Part shown: piece after piece, positions 40,436-48,957 of the stretch
Layout: each line of letters begins with the position of its first letter
How positions within the stretch are numbered: the first letter of the stretch is position 1
Source: Nocardia sp. alder85J
Lineage (GTDB): Bacteria; Actinomycetota; Actinomycetes; Mycobacteriales; Mycobacteriaceae
NCBI RefSeq assembly: GCF_020176955.2
Contig: NZ_JAIUCZ020000022.1
Location: 1 to 58,817, forward strand
Length of the DNA stretch: 58,817 bases
Direction: 5' to 3'
Program-made: the position numbers and the translations under genes
Notes under the pieces: model-generated
Databases searched by the model: none
What the model was told of the DNA's origin: nothing
The model's input: only the letters and a program-made list of their open reading frames with translations

Positions 40436-40762
40436 ATGGCCAGGATCTTTTCGCGACGGACTCCACCACCGGCCCCTGATGAGGCGCCGGTGGTGTCTGG
40501 TGCGCTCACCGCCGCCAGTGCCCGCATCCCTACGGAGCGGTGGGGCAAGGTCACCAAACCCCAGGGTGAGGGCGGGAAATGGGCCGCCGAAGCCTGGACC
40601 ATGGTCGACATCCTCGCCGGCCCGGTCACCTCCACCCGCTGCGTCGGCCACCTGATCAGACTCGTCGGCGACCTGGCCCCCTACCGCCACCGGCCCGCGA
40701 TCCGGGTACTCACCGACCGCGTGCACACCCTCCAGCACGCCACCGGCACCCGCACCACCTGA
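40436..40762 (+). CDS. Hypothetical protein, 108 aa, end of small-gene operon
   Basis: An ATG at 40436 begins MARIFSRRTPPPAPDEAPVV. The C-terminal half is helical (AAEAWTMVDILAGPVTSTRC, later HLIRLVGDLAPYRHRPAIR). It closes the row of small genes begun at 39057. No family recognised. Confidence 0.55.
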   Translation: MARIFSRRTPPPAPDEAPVVSGALTAASARIPTERWGKVTKPQGEGGKWAAEAWTMVDILAGPVTSTRCVGHLIRLVGDLAPYRHRPAIRVLTDRVHTLQHATGTRTT

Positions 40763-40825
40763 AACCGCCGGCCCTGTCCCGCGCACGACTGGAGTGGCCC
40801 ACCATCCCGAGAAGTTGGCGTGTGC

Positions 40826-41113
40826 TCAGCTCTCGACTTCCCAACGTGCCACGAAGGCGGCGATCTCCTGCAGCAGCTCGCGTCGTGGTGTTCCGGTGCG
40901 TTCTTCGAAAAATGCCAGCGCAATCGCTGTCAGGTTCTGGTAGCCCATGACCAGATTCGCCAGGTCATGCTCAGTCTGATCCTCGGAGATCAGCCCAAGG
41001 AGCCGTTCGATATTGAACGACAGGCCTGTGCCGTTCTCGCCATCGGTCATGTGCGCGGACAGAGCCTCGATCGCCATCTGGGTTGCCTCGAGCTGTTGCC
41101 GCCGAATCGTCAT
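40826..41113 (-). CDS. Hypothetical helical protein, 95 aa
   Basis: The ATG at 41113 (MTIRRQQLEATQMAIEALSA) is preferred over an upstream extension. The protein is all-helical and acidic (GYQNLTAIALAFFEERTGTP, then RRELLQEIAAF). It is oriented away from traA. The small acidic helical form is reminiscent of relaxosome or regulatory accessory proteins, but nothing specific can be assigned. Confidence 0.5.
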   Translation of the reverse strand: MTIRRQQLEATQMAIEALSAHMTDGENGTGLSFNIERLLGLISEDQTEHDLANLVMGYQNLTAIALAFFEERTGTPRRELLQEIAAFVARWEVES

Positions 41114-41471
41114 ATGCTCAGCGTAGGAACCTGATCCGACGAGCGTCGCGCCCGCATGCTGGGTCAGCGATGGCGCTTCGCAGCAGCCCGATTCCCACAC
41201 CGCCAGCGCCCGCCAGCATTCAGCATCGGGATATCTGTGCCGCCCCACCCACTGTTCGACATATTTCCGCCAACACCCTGAGAAACCGCCCAACTCTCCT
41301 GAGAATAGGCAGTGCACGCTCACCTTCAACTATGACACCAATTCCACTCTCATTCGCTAACTCTCACACCTCATGCTCTCAGGTCACGAAAAAGTAACGA
41401 GAGATGTTGTCGCACACCCGATAAGAGACCGCCAGGAATGGTGTATCCGAGGGCGTAGCGTCGATGGTGTG
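41114..41471. other. traA leader region, candidate oriT
   Basis: This 358-bp region has no supported gene. It is noticeably richer in A+T from 41320 to 41420 and holds repeated CTCTCA/CTCTCAC tracts, plus loose inverted arms ACACCAATTCC (about 41333) and GGAATGGTGT (about 41437). MobF relaxases usually act at an oriT adjacent to their gene, which makes this the best place to look. No nick motif can be named with confidence. Confidence 0.35.
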
Positions 41472-44400
41472 ATGTCGTTGGCGAAACTCGGTGCAGGCGA
41501 TGGCTACGCCTATTACACGAGGTCGATCGCCACGAACGACACGAACCGCGACACCGATCAGAAGCTCGCCGAGTACTACAGCGAGCGCGGCGAATCCCCG
41601 GGCATCTGGCTGGGATCCGGGCTCGGGTCCCTGGGTCTGGCCGCCGGTCAGCGGGTCACCGAACCGCAGATGCGGGCGTTGTTCGGTCGCGGGATGCATC
41701 CGAACGCCGAGGCGATCATCGCCGCGCACACCACCGACGGTCTCGCGCAGGGCTGGTCGCGGCGGGTCGCCCGGGACTACGGGGTGCGGATGGCGAAGCT
41801 GGGCACCGCATTCGGGAAATACACGACCGACGAGTACGGCTACCGGTACGAGGTCGCCCGCGCGTTCGCCGCGTGGAACCGCGACCACGACCACCTCGAA
41901 GCCGCACCGATCCCCGACGCGGATCGGGAACGGATCCGGACCGAGGTCGCGGTCCGCATGTTCACCGAGCAGTACGACCGGGCCCCACTGGACGATCGGG
42001 AGCTGTCGGGATGGGTGGCCCGCGCGTCCAGGCCGGCGACGAACGCGGTGGCAGGTTATGACCTCACGTTCTCCCCGCCCAAAAGTGTGTCGGTGCTGTG
42101 GGGTCTGGCCCCGCGGGAGCTCGCCGACCGGATCGAGGCCGCGCACCACGCCGCGGCCGCCGACGCGCTGGCGTATCTGGAAGCACACGCGGTCTACACC
42201 CGGGTCGGGCGCGGCTCGGTCCGCCAGGTCGACGTCGAAGGATTGATCGCCACCGCCTACGACCACCGTGATTCCCGCGCCGGCGACCCCGACCTGCACA
42301 CCCACCTGGTCATCTCCAACAAGGTCCGCCGCGTCCACGACGGGAAGTGGGGCGCCCTCGACGGCCGGATGATCTACCGGTACAACGTCCCCGCCTCCGA
42401 GCTGTACAACACCCGTCTCGAACACCACCTCGAGGCCGCCCTCGACGGGCGGATCGCGTTCGTCGAACGGGCCGGGCGCGACCTGCAGAAGCGGCCGATC
42501 CGCGAAATCACCGGTGTCCCCGACGAACTCATGACGGCCTGGTCGACGCGCGCCGAAGCGATCACCGTGAAGCTGGGCGAACTGTCGGCGCAGTTCCAGG
42601 CCCGCCACGGCCGCGAACCGACACCGAAAGAACTGCTGCGCCTCGGCGAGGAAGCCACGCTGTCGACGCGCGGCGGCAAGCACGCGGCCCGCTCGCGGGC
42701 CGAGCAGCGCGCCGACTGGCGCCACGAAGCCGAGCAGCTGCTCGGCGGGCCCGCCGCGGTCGACGACATGGTGAACACCGTGCTGCGGCACCGGGTCCCG
42801 GACCGGGAACCGGTGACCGACGCGTGGATCGCCGCGACCGCGGCCGGGGTGATCGAGGTGGTGTCGGCGTCGCGGGCCACCTGGAAAGAGCATCACGTGC
42901 ACGCCGAGGCGGCCCGGCAGTTGCGTGGCCGGGTCCACGGCCACGACTGGGACACCGTGATGGCCGCCGTCACCGGTACCGCGCTCGCCGCGCCGCTGTC
43001 GATCCCGCGTGGCGATCACGACGTCACCGCGCCGGTGGCAGCGCTGGCGCGCGCCGACGGGACCAGCGTCTACACCACCGCCGGATCCACCCTCTACACC
43101 TCACCGGAGATCGTCGCCGCCGAACGCCGGCTGCTCACCGCCGCGACGGCCACCGGCGGACGGACCCTGTCCCGGCCCCAGATCGCCACGGCGACATGGG
43201 AATACGCCGCCACGCATATCGGCCGTGGGCTCAACGAGGGCCAGGCGGCGCTGGTCGAGTCGTTCGCGACCTCCGGCCGCCGGTTGCAGGTCGCGATCGC
43301 CCCGGCCGGCACCGGCAAAACCACCGCCATGCGAGTACTCACCGACGCCTGGACCGCCTCGGGCGGGACCGTGCTCGGGCTCGCGCCGACCGCCGCCGCG
43401 GCCGCGACCCTGGCCACCGACACCGGCGTCGGCGCCTACACCGTCGACATGCTGACCACGCTCGCCGACCGGCTCGACACCGGCCACCTCGATCCCGCCG
43501 ACGCTCCCGCCTGGATCACCAGTGTCGGGCCCGCCACACTGGTGATCCTCGACGAAGCCGCGAAAACCCCGACCCTGCGCCTGGATTCGGCCGTGACCTG
43601 GCTGCTGGCCCGAGGCGCCGGCATTCGCGCGGTCGGCGACGACCGGCAGTTGTCGGCCGTCGCGGCCGGTGGCGTGATCCGCGACATCGTCCACGCCACC
43701 GGCGCCGACACCCTCACCCGGGTGATGCGGTTCGCCGACCCCGCCGAATCCGCCGCGTCCCTGGCGTTGCGGGACGGGGATCCGGCCGCGATCGCCCACT
43801 ACATCGACCACGGGCGCGTCCAGGTCGGCACCCTCGGTGCGGTCACCGAGCAGGCGTTCCGGGCCTGGCAGGCCGACACCGACGCAGGCCTGGACACCCT
43901 GCTGCTGGCGCCGACCCGCGACCTGGTCACCGACCTCAACCAGCGCGCCCGCACCGCCCGGCTGACCCGCGGCGAGACCACCGCCGGGCCGGGGGTGCGG
44001 TTGGCCGACGGGCTGACCGCGTCGACAGGGGACGTGATCACCACCCGCCGCAACCACTACCGGCTGTGGATCTCGGCCACCGACCACGTCCGCAACGGGT
44101 ACCGGTGGCGCGTCACCGACGTGCACGACGACGGCCGGGTCACCGCCGCCCACCTCGGCACCGGCCGCACCGTCACCCTCCCCGCCGACTACGTCACCAC
44201 CGACACCACCCTCGGCTACGCGGCCACGATCGACTCCAGCCAGGGCATGACCGTCGACACCGTCCACGGCGTCCTCACCGGCCGCGAGCACCGCGCCCAG
44301 CTGTACGTGATGCTCACCCGCGGCCGCACCGGCAACTACGCCTACCTCGCCACCGCCGGACCCGGCGACGAAGCCGACGCCTACACCTACACCGCGCTGC

Positions 44401-46124
44401 ACCCACCGACCGCCGTCGACATCCTCACCACCGTCATCGCCCGCGACGGCACCCAAACCTCGGCGACCACCGCCGCCCGCGACGCCACCGACCCGGCCCT
44501 GATCCTCGCCGGGGAAGTCGACGCCTACCTCGACGCCCTCGGCGTGATCGCCGAACACCAGCTCGGACCCGACCGGACGGCCACGATCGAGGCGGCCGCC
44601 GAACAGCTCGTACCCGGTCTCACCGACGCGGCCGCGTGGCCGGTCCTGCGCCAGCACCTGGTCCTGCACGCCCTCGCCGGTGGCGACCCGGCCGCCACCC
44701 TCGCCCACGCCGTCGCCGGCCGCGAACTCGGCACCGCCGCCGACCCGGCCGCCGTCCTGGACTGGCGGATCGCCTGGCGGCACGAACACGACGACCCGTA
44801 CACCGCCGCCCACAACGGCACCCTCGGGCCGCTGACCTGGCTACCGGAGATACCGCGGGTCCTGCACGGCACCGACGAGTACGAGGCCATGCTGCGCCCG
44901 GCCCGGGAACACATCCGCGACCTGCACCGGCAGCTCACCGCCGCCGCGCTCACGTGGACGCCGGCCACCGCACCCCGCTGGGCGCAACCATTCACCGATA
45001 CCCCGGATCTGGTCGCAGACCTCGCGGTCTGGCGCGCGGCGCACCGGGTGGACGACGACGACCGGCGCGCGACCGGCCCCGTGCAGTACCCGCGCGCCGA
45101 ACACACCGTGCAAACCGACCTCGACCACCGCGTCCGCCACGCTCTCGACGATCACGCGACCGTCGCCCGCTGGGCACCACTGGCCGCCGACCTCGACCCA
45201 CGCCTGACCACCGACCCCTATTGGCCGGTCCTCACCGCCCTGCTCGACACCGCCGCCCAGCGCGGGATAGACGTCACCACCGCCGCCCGCACCGCGGCCG
45301 CGGCCCGGCCGCTACCGGACCAGCAGCCCGCCGCCGCCCTGCGCTGGCGACTCACCACGACCCTCGACGCCCCCGGCACCAGCAGCGACCCCGGCCCGGA
45401 CCACCACGGCGGGGGCACCGACCCGTGGCGGCCGCTACCGGGACCGGTACTGCAACAGCGGATCCAGGAACTACGCACCCTGACCCACACGGCCCGCAAC
45501 GACGCCACGACCCTCGCCATCCCGTGGCGACTCCGGTCACGCGTCGACGAAGTCCGCGAACGCCACGCCCGCCTCGACGAACAAGCCCCCGCGATCCGCA
45601 CCGCCCTGCACGCCGCGCACGCCGCCGACACCCTGGCCGCCGACCTCGACGCCGCCCGCCAGCGCTACACCGACCTGTCCACTCAAACCCCGCGCCGACG
45701 ACGCGACCGGGAAACCCGCGACGCAGCCCTCACCCAAGTGAGTGGCGAGATCCTGGCGTTGATGCGGCGTCAGGAGAAGGTGGCCGGTCACGCCGCCCGG
45801 ACCGCCGTCGCGACCGGCGCCCCCACGGACCAGTGGCAGGCGATCCTCGACCAAGCTGCCGACACCGGCACCCGCGCCACCGAACTCGACACCGCCCGCG
45901 AACTCGACCAGAACGACGCCCAACGACGCGCCGCGCGAGCCGCGCGCGTCCGGGAGCTGAACGAGACCCTCGCTGCGGCCCTCGCCGAGCAGGAACGCCG
46001 AGGCGGACCCGCCGAACAACCACCCCCAGCGGCGACACCGACCGCGCAACCGCGGGACTGGTCCCAGCACCACCAGCCGTGGCTACACCACGAACCCAGC
46101 CGCGACCACGGCATCGGCCTGTAA
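41472..46124 (+). CDS. traA: TraA: MobF relaxase with RecD-like helicase
   Basis: This 1550-residue bifunctional conjugation protein (ATG 41472; GTG 41469 also possible) has a TrwC-type relaxase at residues 1-400, with adjacent tyrosines near the N-terminus (AYYTRS, about Y14/Y15) and the metal triad in DPDLHTHLVISN (about H276/H278). The helicase domain from about 590 has Walker A APAGTGKTTAMRVL near 611, Walker B LVILDEAAKT near 691, GDDRQLSAVAAGG, and the late motif YAATIDSSQGMTVD, then QLYVMLTRGR. The C-terminal 500 residues are helical and Ala-rich. It nicks oriT, stays covalently linked and unwinds the strand for export. Confidence 0.93.
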   Translation: MSLAKLGAGDGYAYYTRSIATNDTNRDTDQKLAEYYSERGESPGIWLGSGLGSLGLAAGQRVTEPQMRALFGRGMHPNAEAIIAAHTTDGLAQGWSRRVARDYGVRMAKLGTAFGKYTTDEYGYRYEVARAFAAWNRDHDHLEAAPIPDADRERIRTEVAVRMFTEQYDRAPLDDRELSGWVARASRPATNAVAGYDLTFSPPKSVSVLWGLAPRELADRIEAAHHAAAADALAYLEAHAVYTRVGRGSVRQVDVEGLIATAYDHRDSRAGDPDLHTHLVISNKVRRVHDGKWGALDGRMIYRYNVPASELYNTRLEHHLEAALDGRIAFVERAGRDLQKRPIREITGVPDELMTAWSTRAEAITVKLGELSAQFQARHGREPTPKELLRLGEEATLSTRGGKHAARSRAEQRADWRHEAEQLLGGPAAVDDMVNTVLRHRVPDREPVTDAWIAATAAGVIEVVSASRATWKEHHVHAEAARQLRGRVHGHDWDTVMAAVTGTALAAPLSIPRGDHDVTAPVAALARADGTSVYTTAGSTLYTSPEIVAAERRLLTAATATGGRTLSRPQIATATWEYAATHIGRGLNEGQAALVESFATSGRRLQVAIAPAGTGKTTAMRVLTDAWTASGGTVLGLAPTAAAAATLATDTGVGAYTVDMLTTLADRLDTGHLDPADAPAWITSVGPATLVILDEAAKTPTLRLDSAVTWLLARGAGIRAVGDDRQLSAVAAGGVIRDIVHATGADTLTRVMRFADPAESAASLALRDGDPAAIAHYIDHGRVQVGTLGAVTEQAFRAWQADTDAGLDTLLLAPTRDLVTDLNQRARTARLTRGETTAGPGVRLADGLTASTGDVITTRRNHYRLWISATDHVRNGYRWRVTDVHDDGRVTAAHLGTGRTVTLPADYVTTDTTLGYAATIDSSQGMTVDTVHGVLTGREHRAQLYVMLTRGRTGNYAYLATAGPGDEADAYTYTALHPPTAVDILTTVIARDGTQTSATTAARDATDPALILAGEVDAYLDALGVIAEHQLGPDRTATIEAAAEQLVPGLTDAAAWPVLRQHLVLHALAGGDPAATLAHAVAGRELGTAADPAAVLDWRIAWRHEHDDPYTAAHNGTLGPLTWLPEIPRVLHGTDEYEAMLRPAREHIRDLHRQLTAAALTWTPATAPRWAQPFTDTPDLVADLAVWRAAHRVDDDDRRATGPVQYPRAEHTVQTDLDHRVRHALDDHATVARWAPLAADLDPRLTTDPYWPVLTALLDTAAQRGIDVTTAARTAAAARPLPDQQPAAALRWRLTTTLDAPGTSSDPGPDHHGGGTDPWRPLPGPVLQQRIQELRTLTHTARNDATTLAIPWRLRSRVDEVRERHARLDEQAPAIRTALHAAHAADTLAADLDAARQRYTDLSTQTPRRRRDRETRDAALTQVSGEILALMRRQEKVAGHAARTAVATGAPTDQWQAILDQAADTGTRATELDTARELDQNDAQRRAARAARVRELNETLAAALAEQERRGGPAEQPPPAATPTAQPRDWSQHHQPWLHHEPSRDHGIGL

Positions 46125-46239
46125 TTCGTGGTGCAGTGCGTCGAGCCACTGACCAAACGTCACTCACGGTGAACACGTACGGTTTTCGCGAGCAAGTTAT
46201 GGGCTTAGACGGTCTAAGTGAGGGCCGATCGAAACCTGG

Positions 46240-48105
46240 TCAGCGTTCGAACCCGCGCCGCCGGCCGTGCCGCGAACCAGGATCGGTCCCCGGTGGCCGC
46301 CCGGCAGTCCGGCCGGTCCCCGGCGCGGGGGGCGTCGCACCAGGTGGCGGGGTCAACGGCCCGGCGGCCGCCGACGCGGCCCGCGACGACCACGGCCGGG
46401 CGGCCACGATGTGGCCCTTGTCGTCGTACTGCTCAGCACGGGCATCACCGGCCGCGACCGCCCGCTGCCTGTTCCAGGCGTCGGCCGCATCCCGGATCTG
46501 GGCCTCGACCTGGTCCCGGTCCAGCCGATCGACCACAATGCTCGACCGGGCCGCCGCCGCCCACGCCGGCGACCCGGGCTCCCGTGTGTACGGCCGGGCC
46601 GGATCGATGCCGTCGGCGCGCATGTGGATCTCGGTCAACGCCCGCCGCGCCGTCGATGCCATCGCCGCCGCTGCGACTGCCCGCGACTGCGCGTCCAGGG
46701 AATCCCGGACCGCCAGCAACAACGACGTCAGCGCGTAGATCAACGCGATATTCACCGCCGTCCCCGGCGCCCTGGTCGCCTCCGGCGACCACAGCATCCG
46801 CGCCACCGCCGCACCCCGAGTCGGCCGTGACCCGCGCGACCGCGGCCGCCGCTGGTGCGCGGGCAGCTGCCCGGCCCGCGCCAACTGCCGCGACAACCGA
46901 TCCAACGGTCCCGGTCCACGTTCGGTGCGCACGGACGCGGCCGCGAACAAGCCCGCCGCCGAGCTGGCCGCCCGCGCCCACCCGTCCCGGTCGCCGACCG
47001 GGATCCGCCGCATCTCCTCGGTCCACCACCGCAACTCCCGGATCGCGCCCCGCGCCGACATCGCCCCGGCCTCGATCGGCCGCTCGTTCGCACCCCGGGT
47101 GGTGCGCCGCCACTCCTCCAACGCGTCGTCGCGGGCAGCCGCGGACTGCGACCACGGCGCCCAGTCCCGCAGCGCCGGCAACGACAGATCCTTGTCCAGG
47201 CGCAGCCCCGAGTACCGGATCGCCTTCTCCCACTCCCCGGTCACCGTGTTGCGTTGCCGCGGCAACTCCACCGAGTAGCCGACCACCTCCTCCATCCCGC
47301 CGGGCGCCCACCGCGGGATCACCTTCACGCCCTCGGCATGCAGCAACCGCAGCCATTCCGCCTCACTGTCGGCAGCGGCCGCCGCGCCACGTACCCGCCG
47401 CCGCAGCGCCTCCCGATCGGTCTCCGGAGCACCGACACGTTCAGCACGGGCCCGCTCGGCCGGCTTGGTCGCCTGCTCGGTGTCCCCGTACTCGCGGGTG
47501 TGCAGCACCTGCAACCCGTACTTCCGCTCCAGCACCCGCGCCGCCGCCTGCGACCGCGGCCGATCCCGGAACACGTTCGCCAGCGACCCGTCCGACCGGA
47601 CGATCGGCATCGCGATGTGGATGTGGTCGTTGCCGTTCGTCGACCGGCCGTGGTGCACCGCCGCCCACCGCACGTCCGGAGCACCGTCGCCACGGTCGAT
47701 GAACCCCATCTCCCGCATGAAATCCCGCGCGATCTGCGACCACCGCGCGTACCCGAGCTCCCCCTCCTCCGCCCGCAACGCCAGCGAACAGTGCCAGGTG
47801 TTCGCATCCGAGGTGGCGGCCTCGAACGCGGCCGCCTTACTCATACCCTCGGCCATCAGCGCCTTCGCCTTCTTGTACGACGTCACCGCCACCGGCTCCC
47901 CCCGCAACAACGTCTGCCGCGGCGAGTCCAGCAACCGGCCCAGCTCCCACGCCCGCCGCTGGTCGATCGCACCCCCGAACACCGACATCGTCACAATGTC
48001 CCCAGCGACCACCGTCGGATCGGTGTGCTCGTTCGCCCGACCCGGACCGGCCAGATACCAGAGCAGCTTCTTGATATCGGAGCCCTTGGTCGTATTCGGC
48101 ATCAT
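46240..48105 (-). CDS. Second relaxase, MobP/VirD2-type
   Basis: This is a 621-residue protein. The N-terminal 250 residues form a relaxase domain: a candidate catalytic Y17 (KKLLWYLAGPGR), H105 (WHCSLAL), and the metal motif HHGRSTNGNDHIHIAMPIV with H151/H152 and H161/H163. This is the H-x(n)-H-x-H form of MobA/VirD2 relaxases and is unrelated to TraA. The C-terminal half is helical and basic with no primase motif. It lies 7 bases downstream of mobC, the classic MobC-relaxase pair. It is convergent with traA. Two complete relaxases on one replicon suggest cointegration of two mobile plasmids. Confidence 0.85.
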   Translation of the reverse strand: MMPNTTKGSDIKKLLWYLAGPGRANEHTDPTVVAGDIVTMSVFGGAIDQRRAWELGRLLDSPRQTLLRGEPVAVTSYKKAKALMAEGMSKAAAFEAATSDANTWHCSLALRAEEGELGYARWSQIARDFMREMGFIDRGDGAPDVRWAAVHHGRSTNGNDHIHIAMPIVRSDGSLANVFRDRPRSQAAARVLERKYGLQVLHTREYGDTEQATKPAERARAERVGAPETDREALRRRVRGAAAAADSEAEWLRLLHAEGVKVIPRWAPGGMEEVVGYSVELPRQRNTVTGEWEKAIRYSGLRLDKDLSLPALRDWAPWSQSAAARDDALEEWRRTTRGANERPIEAGAMSARGAIRELRWWTEEMRRIPVGDRDGWARAASSAAGLFAAASVRTERGPGPLDRLSRQLARAGQLPAHQRRPRSRGSRPTRGAAVARMLWSPEATRAPGTAVNIALIYALTSLLLAVRDSLDAQSRAVAAAAMASTARRALTEIHMRADGIDPARPYTREPGSPAWAAAARSSIVVDRLDRDQVEAQIRDAADAWNRQRAVAAGDARAEQYDDKGHIVAARPWSSRAASAAAGPLTPPPGATPPAPGTGRTAGRPPGTDPGSRHGRRRGFER

Positions 48106-48112
48106 CGGCGGC

Positions 48113-48610
48113 TCACCCGTCGATCACATCGCCCCACGAACCCGGGCCATCATCGAGATCCGGCGGCAGCTCCACCGCCAGGCCGCCCCCGAGCGACACC
48201 GCGGTCACCGCCGACGGCTTGCCCATCACCCACCGCGCCGTCTCGTCCAGGGTCAGGCACGTCTGGACCACCGCGCGCAGCGCGGCCACGATCTCCTCCG
48301 GCAGGCCCTGCTCCTGATGCGCGTACCGCGCCAACTGATTCAGGTTGTTGCCGATCCGGCGCACCTGCTCATCCAGCTCCAGCACCGCCAGCACCGCCGC
48401 CGCGCGGCCAGGCTCGGCGCGCTGCTCCCCCAATGTGGTCTCGACCAGCAACCGGGGCACCGTCACACCCGCCGATTCCGCGCGCGCCTTGAGCGTCGCT
48501 GCTTCGGCGTCGGACAGCTTCACCACGCACCGCGTGGACCGGCCGCCGGCCACGTTCGGCTGCCGCTCCCGCCGCGCACGCGCCCGCCGATCCGCCGCCT
48601 CACCCGCCAC
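48113..48610 (-). CDS. mobC: MobC-like relaxosome accessory protein
   Basis: This is a 165-residue protein with a GTG at 48610 chosen for the GGAGGAGGG site 6 bases upstream. It has a basic N-terminus, a ribbon-helix-helix-like part (CVVKLSDAEAATLKARAESA) and the MobC signature EQVRRIGNNLNQLARYAHQ. MobC proteins bind and open DNA next to oriT for the relaxase. The oriT should therefore be at or just upstream of this gene, where the GGGTGCAC/GTGCACCC hairpin is found. Confidence 0.85.
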   Translation of the reverse strand: MAGEAADRRARARRERQPNVAGGRSTRCVVKLSDAEAATLKARAESAGVTVPRLLVETTLGEQRAEPGRAAAVLAVLELDEQVRRIGNNLNQLARYAHQEQGLPEEIVAALRAVVQTCLTLDETARWVMGKPSAVTAVSLGGGLAVELPPDLDDGPGSWGDVIDG

Positions 48611-48658
48611 CGCGACCCTCCTCCGCCCAGCGCAGCGACCATCCGGCCTGCCCTGATG

Positions 48659-48678
48659 GGGTGCACGATAGTGCACCC
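48659..48678. promoter_or_regulatory. Palindrome upstream of mobC, candidate MobC or oriT site
   Basis: GGGTGCAC and GTGCACCC form a perfect 8-bp inverted repeat with a GATA spacer, 49 bp upstream of the mobC start. Its GTGCAC core is also the core of the repeated TGCACGGT array in the neighbouring operon, hinting at a shared binding protein. Confidence 0.5.
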
Positions 48679-48889
48679 AAATACTAGCTCGCTCCGATCA
48701 GTTGTCGCCTACACAGCCTACCGTGGCGGAGCGCGCCTCCGGCGCCGACCACACACCCGAGGGGCGGCGCGGCCGGGGACCACCCCGTCGGCGGCCGGAC
48801 GATCTCGGGGCTGCCGCGCCACCTGGCGGCGGCTTGCCGCGGATCCGTTGAAGCGTGGCCGGCCAGGAGCCGGGTAGTGTCCGGACATG

Positions 48890-48926
48890 CGTCAGCCCTG
48901 GCGGGTAAGAGCCGCCAGGGCTGACG
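48890..48926. terminator. Strong hairpin terminator
   Basis: A perfect 15-bp stem (CGTCAGCCCTGGCGG) has a 7-base GTAAGAG loop. It is 32 bp beyond the end of the minus-strand operon at 48958. The + strand side is followed by TTTC. Confidence 0.8.
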
Positions 48927-48957
48927 TTTCGTATCGGGCCGGTGCGCCCGCAGGGGG

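Noticed and set aside
42347..46738. 1463-residue + strand reading frame
   Set aside because: It is the alternative frame of traA; composition is Arg/Pro/His-rich with no motifs, while the traA frame has relaxase and helicase motifs.
46855..48492. 545-residue + strand reading frame
   Set aside because: Antisense of the second relaxase and mobC, both supported by catalytic motifs.
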